Of a DNA stretch of 64,000 nt, positions 61,569 to 64,000 are shown in pieces. Each line of letters opens with the position of its first letter. Position 1 is the first letter of the stretch. The position numbers were made by a program, and so were the translations under genes. The DNA is from Collinsella provencensis (GTDB lineage Bacteria > Actinomycetota > Coriobacteriia > Coriobacteriales > Coriobacteriaceae), in assembly GCF_900199705.1 (NCBI RefSeq), contig NZ_LT904908.1:1046530-1110529 (forward strand). Direction: 5' to 3'. Under the pieces are notes generated by a model. The model had not been told where the DNA came from, searched no databases, and saw nothing but the letters and a program-made list of their open reading frames with translations.

Positions 61569-63422
61569 CTACGCCATGGCTCCTTCGCCGGAGACCGGCG
61601 CTTCGGCGAAGCGCCTCTGGGAAGCAGCCACGTGCTCACGGCCCAACTCAGTCCACTCGGGTTCCTCGTCGGGCATGGAGCCAGGCTTCTTGGTGACCAG
61701 CTCACGCAGGCAGTTCCACGAAACGATAACGCCCAGAGCCATCAAGAGCACGGCAAACACGAGCTGCAGACCCGAGGTGGCAAGTACCTCAGGGGCGGCG
61801 CTGACCATAAGCGCGTTGACGCAGCCCATCGTGCTCTGGGCCAGCGAGGTAAAGGTGCACACCAGCAGGAAGGCAATGGGAACGTAGAGCATCCAACCCT
61901 TGCGGCCCGTGCAACGGCAGAACACTGCCAGCGTGATCATACACATACCGCCGAGCAGCTGGTTGGAAGCGCCGAACAACGGCCAGATATTGGTGTAGCC
62001 GCCAAAGGTCAGGGCGAGGCCCGGAACCAGCGTGACCACAGTCGCGAACCAGGGGTTGCCGAATACGCGCATAACGCCCGTTCGCTCGTTCTCAACGGCG
62101 ATCACATCGTTGCTTGAGGCGAAGAACTCCGTAAAGGACGCACGAGCGATGCGGGCCACCGCATCAAGCGAGGTCAGAGCCAGTGCGGAAACGCACATGG
62201 TCATGAAGACCGTAGCGAGCGTGGCATTGACGCCAAAGGAGGTCATGCCACGGGCAATACCGGCGGAGAAGATCTGGAACGGCGTGCCGACGGCAGCGCC
62301 GCCAGCGCCGGAGGTGTTCATCGTGGAGAACATGATACCGGCGATGATAACGGCAAGCACACCCACGAAAGACTCGATGACCATGGCGCCATAGGCAACC
62401 GGCAACGCATCGGACTCCTTCTCGACCTGCTTGGACGAGGTGCCGGAAGAAACCAGGCTGTGGAAGCCGGACAGGGCACCGCAGGCAACGGACACGAACA
62501 AAACCGGGAAGACATGCGTGCCGTTAGCGGCAAGGGCGTTCATGGTGTCGGCGTCGACGACCATGGGGGCGGTCATGACGGCCTCGCCCTTTGCGTCCAG
62601 CACCACGATGCCCACCACGGCACACGCGATCATGACGATCATCATGATACTGGTGAGGTAATCGCGCGGCTGCTTGAGCGTCTGGATGGGCATGGCGGCG
62701 GCAAACACCAGGTACACCATGACCACGGCGATCCAGCCATTGACATCGAGGTAGATGGGGAACTGCATGCCAACAGCAAACATCGCAACCATCAGTGCAA
62801 CGGCAACGACGAACTCGCGCACACCGCTGAGGCTCCACGTGCGGCACGCCCAACCGAAGGCGATTGCCACAAACGTAAAGAGCATCGAGATGGTGCCCGC
62901 GCAACCGGCGGCGTACGATGCAGCCGTGTCAACCGCGCCCGTGGCATCCGGCGTCATCTTGAACGTACCGGAAACCATCGAGGTGAAGGCGGCGATGACG
63001 ATGATGCAGAACATCCAGGAGAACAGCAGGAATAGGCGGCGACCCGTTCGACCAATGTACTTCTCGATAATCTGCGCCAGCGACTTGCCGTTATTCTTCA
63101 TCGAGGCGACCAGCGCACCGAAATCGTGCACGGCGCCGAAAAAGATGCCGCCCACCATGACCCACAGCAGCACGGGCAACCAGCCGAACATCATCGCGAC
63201 GATGGTGCCCGTAACAGGACCCGCGCCGCAGATCGAGCTGAACTGGTGCGAGAATACCGTAAAGCGCGAGGCGGGAGAAAAGTCCTGCCCATCCTCCATG
63301 CGACGCGCAGGCGTCAGGGCGTCAGTGTCGACGCCCCAAGTAGCCGCAAGCCATCGGCCATACCCAACGTAGCCGGCGGCGAGCACCACCGCAGCTACCA
63401 CCATAACCATGATTCCGTTCAT
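61569..63422 (-). CDS. cstA: carbon starvation protein CstA family transporter
   Basis: A 617-residue polytopic membrane protein with about 16 helices. Family blocks: the N-terminal YVGYGRWLAATWGVD, HQFSSICGAGPVTGTIVAMM, GGIFFGAVHDFGALVASM and LPVAYGAMVIESFVGVLAV. E. coli CstA imports peptides and pyruvate, and BtsT is a pyruvate transporter; which of these applies here is open. The ATG at 63422 follows GGAAGGAAAAGG. A leader peptide and attenuator (63472-63618) precede it. Its upstream neighbour on the same strand is a branched-chain aminotransferase gene. Confidence 0.93.
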   Translation of the reverse strand: MNGIMVMVVAAVVLAAGYVGYGRWLAATWGVDTDALTPARRMEDGQDFSPASRFTVFSHQFSSICGAGPVTGTIVAMMFGWLPVLLWVMVGGIFFGAVHDFGALVASMKNNGKSLAQIIEKYIGRTGRRLFLLFSWMFCIIVIAAFTSMVSGTFKMTPDATGAVDTAASYAAGCAGTISMLFTFVAIAFGWACRTWSLSGVREFVVAVALMVAMFAVGMQFPIYLDVNGWIAVVMVYLVFAAAMPIQTLKQPRDYLTSIMMIVMIACAVVGIVVLDAKGEAVMTAPMVVDADTMNALAANGTHVFPVLFVSVACGALSGFHSLVSSGTSSKQVEKESDALPVAYGAMVIESFVGVLAVIIAGIMFSTMNTSGAGGAAVGTPFQIFSAGIARGMTSFGVNATLATVFMTMCVSALALTSLDAVARIARASFTEFFASSNDVIAVENERTGVMRVFGNPWFATVVTLVPGLALTFGGYTNIWPLFGASNQLLGGMCMITLAVFCRCTGRKGWMLYVPIAFLLVCTFTSLAQSTMGCVNALMVSAAPEVLATSGLQLVFAVLLMALGVIVSWNCLRELVTKKPGSMPDEEPEWTELGREHVAASQRRFAEAPVSGEGAMA

Positions 63423-63471
63423 TTCCTTTTCCTTCCCTCAGATCTTGGTCTCAAACCACATCGCGCCATAG

Positions 63472-63568
63472 AAAAAGGGGCCGTCGCATACAACGACGGC
63501 CCCCTCGAAACAACCTATCGGTTCGCGACCGCCCACGAAAGCGTGGGCGGCCATACGTCAGCCCACGC
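63472..63568 (-). promoter_or_regulatory. transcription attenuator of cstA (alternative hairpins and terminator)
   Basis: On the minus strand the leader stop codon is followed by segment 1 (63561-63568), segment 2 (63541-63550) and segment 3 (63529-63537). GCGTGGGC of segment 2 can pair with segment 1 (GCCCACGC) or with segment 3 (CCGCCCACG), not both. Then comes a terminator: GGGGCCGTCG/CGACGGCCCC (63477-63503) with a T5 tail. Direct competition of segment 3 with the terminator stem is not obvious, so the exact switching is uncertain. Confidence 0.75.
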
Positions 63569-63618
63569 TAAACAATCGAAATAATCTCAAGTAGTAGCTC
63601 GTGGCGACGCATGCTCAT
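63568..63618 (-). CDS. leader peptide MSMRRHELLLEIISIV upstream of cstA
   Basis: A 16-codon reading frame (ATG 63618, stop TAG 63568-63570) with AAAGGG seven to twelve bases upstream. Its second half is Leu-Leu-Leu-Glu-Ile-Ile-Ser-Ile-Val, and two of the three Leu codons are CTA, which is infrequent in high-GC genomes. This matches leader peptides of leucine/branched-chain amino acid attenuators. The stop codon abuts a GC-rich hairpin and an intrinsic terminator, as expected for ribosome-controlled attenuation. It is too short to be a conventional gene; support comes from codon content, promoter and terminator geometry. Confidence 0.78.
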   Translation of the reverse strand: MSMRRHELLLEIISIV

Positions 63619-63678
63619 GGTGAAAACCCTTTCTGTTACCGCTGCGCCCATTCCTTCAGGCGCCCCAAACGGTTGGGC

Positions 63679-63709
63679 AGTATAGTACGCTTTATCAAAG
63701 TGGAGTCAA
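63679..63709 (-). promoter_or_regulatory. sigma-70-type promoter of the leader-cstA transcript
   Basis: On the minus strand TTGACT (63704-63709) and TATACT (63679-63684) are 19 bp apart; an alternative -10 TACTAT gives 16 bp. Transcription would start near 63672, about 54 nt before the leader ATG. Confidence 0.65.
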
Positions 63710-63805
63710 CGGGCGCGCACAAATGTTTCGTCCGCATTTCGATTGCGAAACGATGCAGCAGGCGAGCTTGCATTGCCATGTGACACCCGGATGTACATGG
63801 CTCGG

Positions 63806-63844
63806 AACAAAACGAGACCCGCCTGTAGTGTGCAAGCGGGTCTC
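63806..63844 (-). terminator. intrinsic terminator after the aminotransferase gene
   Basis: GAGACCCGC (63814-63822) pairs with GCGGGTCTC (63836-63844); minus-strand tail GTTTTGTT. It isolates cstA from the upstream gene. Confidence 0.8.
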
Positions 63845-63884
63845 AAATTATCACGTATGCGCAGGTAAAATGCGACGACAAGCG

Positions 63885-64000
63885 CTATGCGATAGAGAAT
63901 ACCCAGCCATGCTGGTCCTCGACCACGCCGTCCTGGATGCCCCTGAGCGTCTCGCGCAGGCGCGCCATAACCGGACCGATCTCGTCGTGACCGGCCGGGA
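63885..64000 (-). CDS. ilvE: branched-chain amino acid aminotransferase, C-terminal fragment
   Basis: The gene enters from the right edge; only the last 37 residues and the TAG (63885-63887) are visible. The sequence includes DEIGPVMARLRETLRGIQDG and ends DQHGWVFSIA, which matches the end of class IV branched-chain aminotransferases (typical GPVTxxLxxxLxGIQxG...DxHGW). These transfer amino groups between Leu/Ile/Val and 2-oxoglutarate. The assignment rests on a short segment but the pattern is distinctive. Proximity to the Leu/Ile/Val leader of cstA is suggestive. Confidence 0.8.
   Translation of the reverse strand, partial: PAGHDEIGPVMARLRETLRGIQDGVVEDQHGWVFSIA

Overview
The window is a high-GC (roughly 60 percent), gene-dense bacterial chromosome segment. 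Gene content and style suggest a gut Coriobacteriia member, most likely Collinsella or a close relative: an NfnAB transhydrogenase, rubrerythrin, CstA, an LPXTG surface protein with a class B sortase, PTS mannose-family genes, many GTG/TTG starts and abundant intergenic palindromes. The genus is an inference and was not checked against a database. No rRNA operon, complete insertion sequence, prophage or CRISPR array is visible.

Layout. 1-4.2 kb: a minus-strand sugar operon (MFS transporter, class II aldolase, PTS IIA, PTS IIB cut by the window edge) divergent from an RpiR regulator. 4.2-4.6 kb: an inverted-repeat element and 36-bp tandem repeats. 4.6-20.4 kb: CoA-disulfide-reductase/rhodanese fusion, Mfd, endonuclease III, rubrerythrin, a MutY-like glycosylase without an Fe-S motif, an Rrf2 regulator, tRNA-Arg, SerS, ProC, an acyltransferase and an SPFH protein. 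20.7-24.5 kb: LemA and an OatA-like acyltransferase/SGNH protein. 24.7-31.4 kb: aldose epimerase, a MarR plus heterodimeric ABC exporter operon, CoaX. 31.7-38.9 kb: FolP-FolK fusion, exonuclease III, a CPA2 antiporter, GlmU, Prs. 39-42.4 kb: a VWA/LPQTG surface protein, an apparent invertible promoter and a tyrosine recombinase. 42.7-49.8 kb: Pth, NfnAB, a CmpB-type membrane protein, sortase B, PurE. 50.2-60.3 kb: tRNA-Lys with tRNA-derived duplications, M29 aminopeptidase, PurC, a two-component system, a Tat-type lipoprotein, a TSCPD protein, TypA. 60.3-61.4 kb: a nest of palindromic repeats followed by tRNA-Ala and tRNA-Ile. 61.5-64 kb: CstA behind a leader-peptide attenuator, and the end of a branched-chain aminotransferase gene.

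Most notable structures. (1) Two 24-bp recombinase-type sites in opposite orientation (41216-41239 and 41436-41459) flank about 200 bp between a tyrosine recombinase and the start of the LPQTG surface protein. This reads as a phase-variable promoter switch, probably seen here in the OFF orientation. (2) A 16-codon leader peptide with three Leu codons (two of them CTA), three Ile and one Val codon, followed by mutually exclusive hairpins and an intrinsic terminator, precedes cstA and lies next to the aminotransferase gene. (3) Three short palindromic elements of about 145 bp share a core (GAGTAGAC...GTCTACTC) but carry different outer arms; a fourth, more distant candidate exists. (4) A hairpin-rich element abuts T-loop sequences beside two different tRNA genes.
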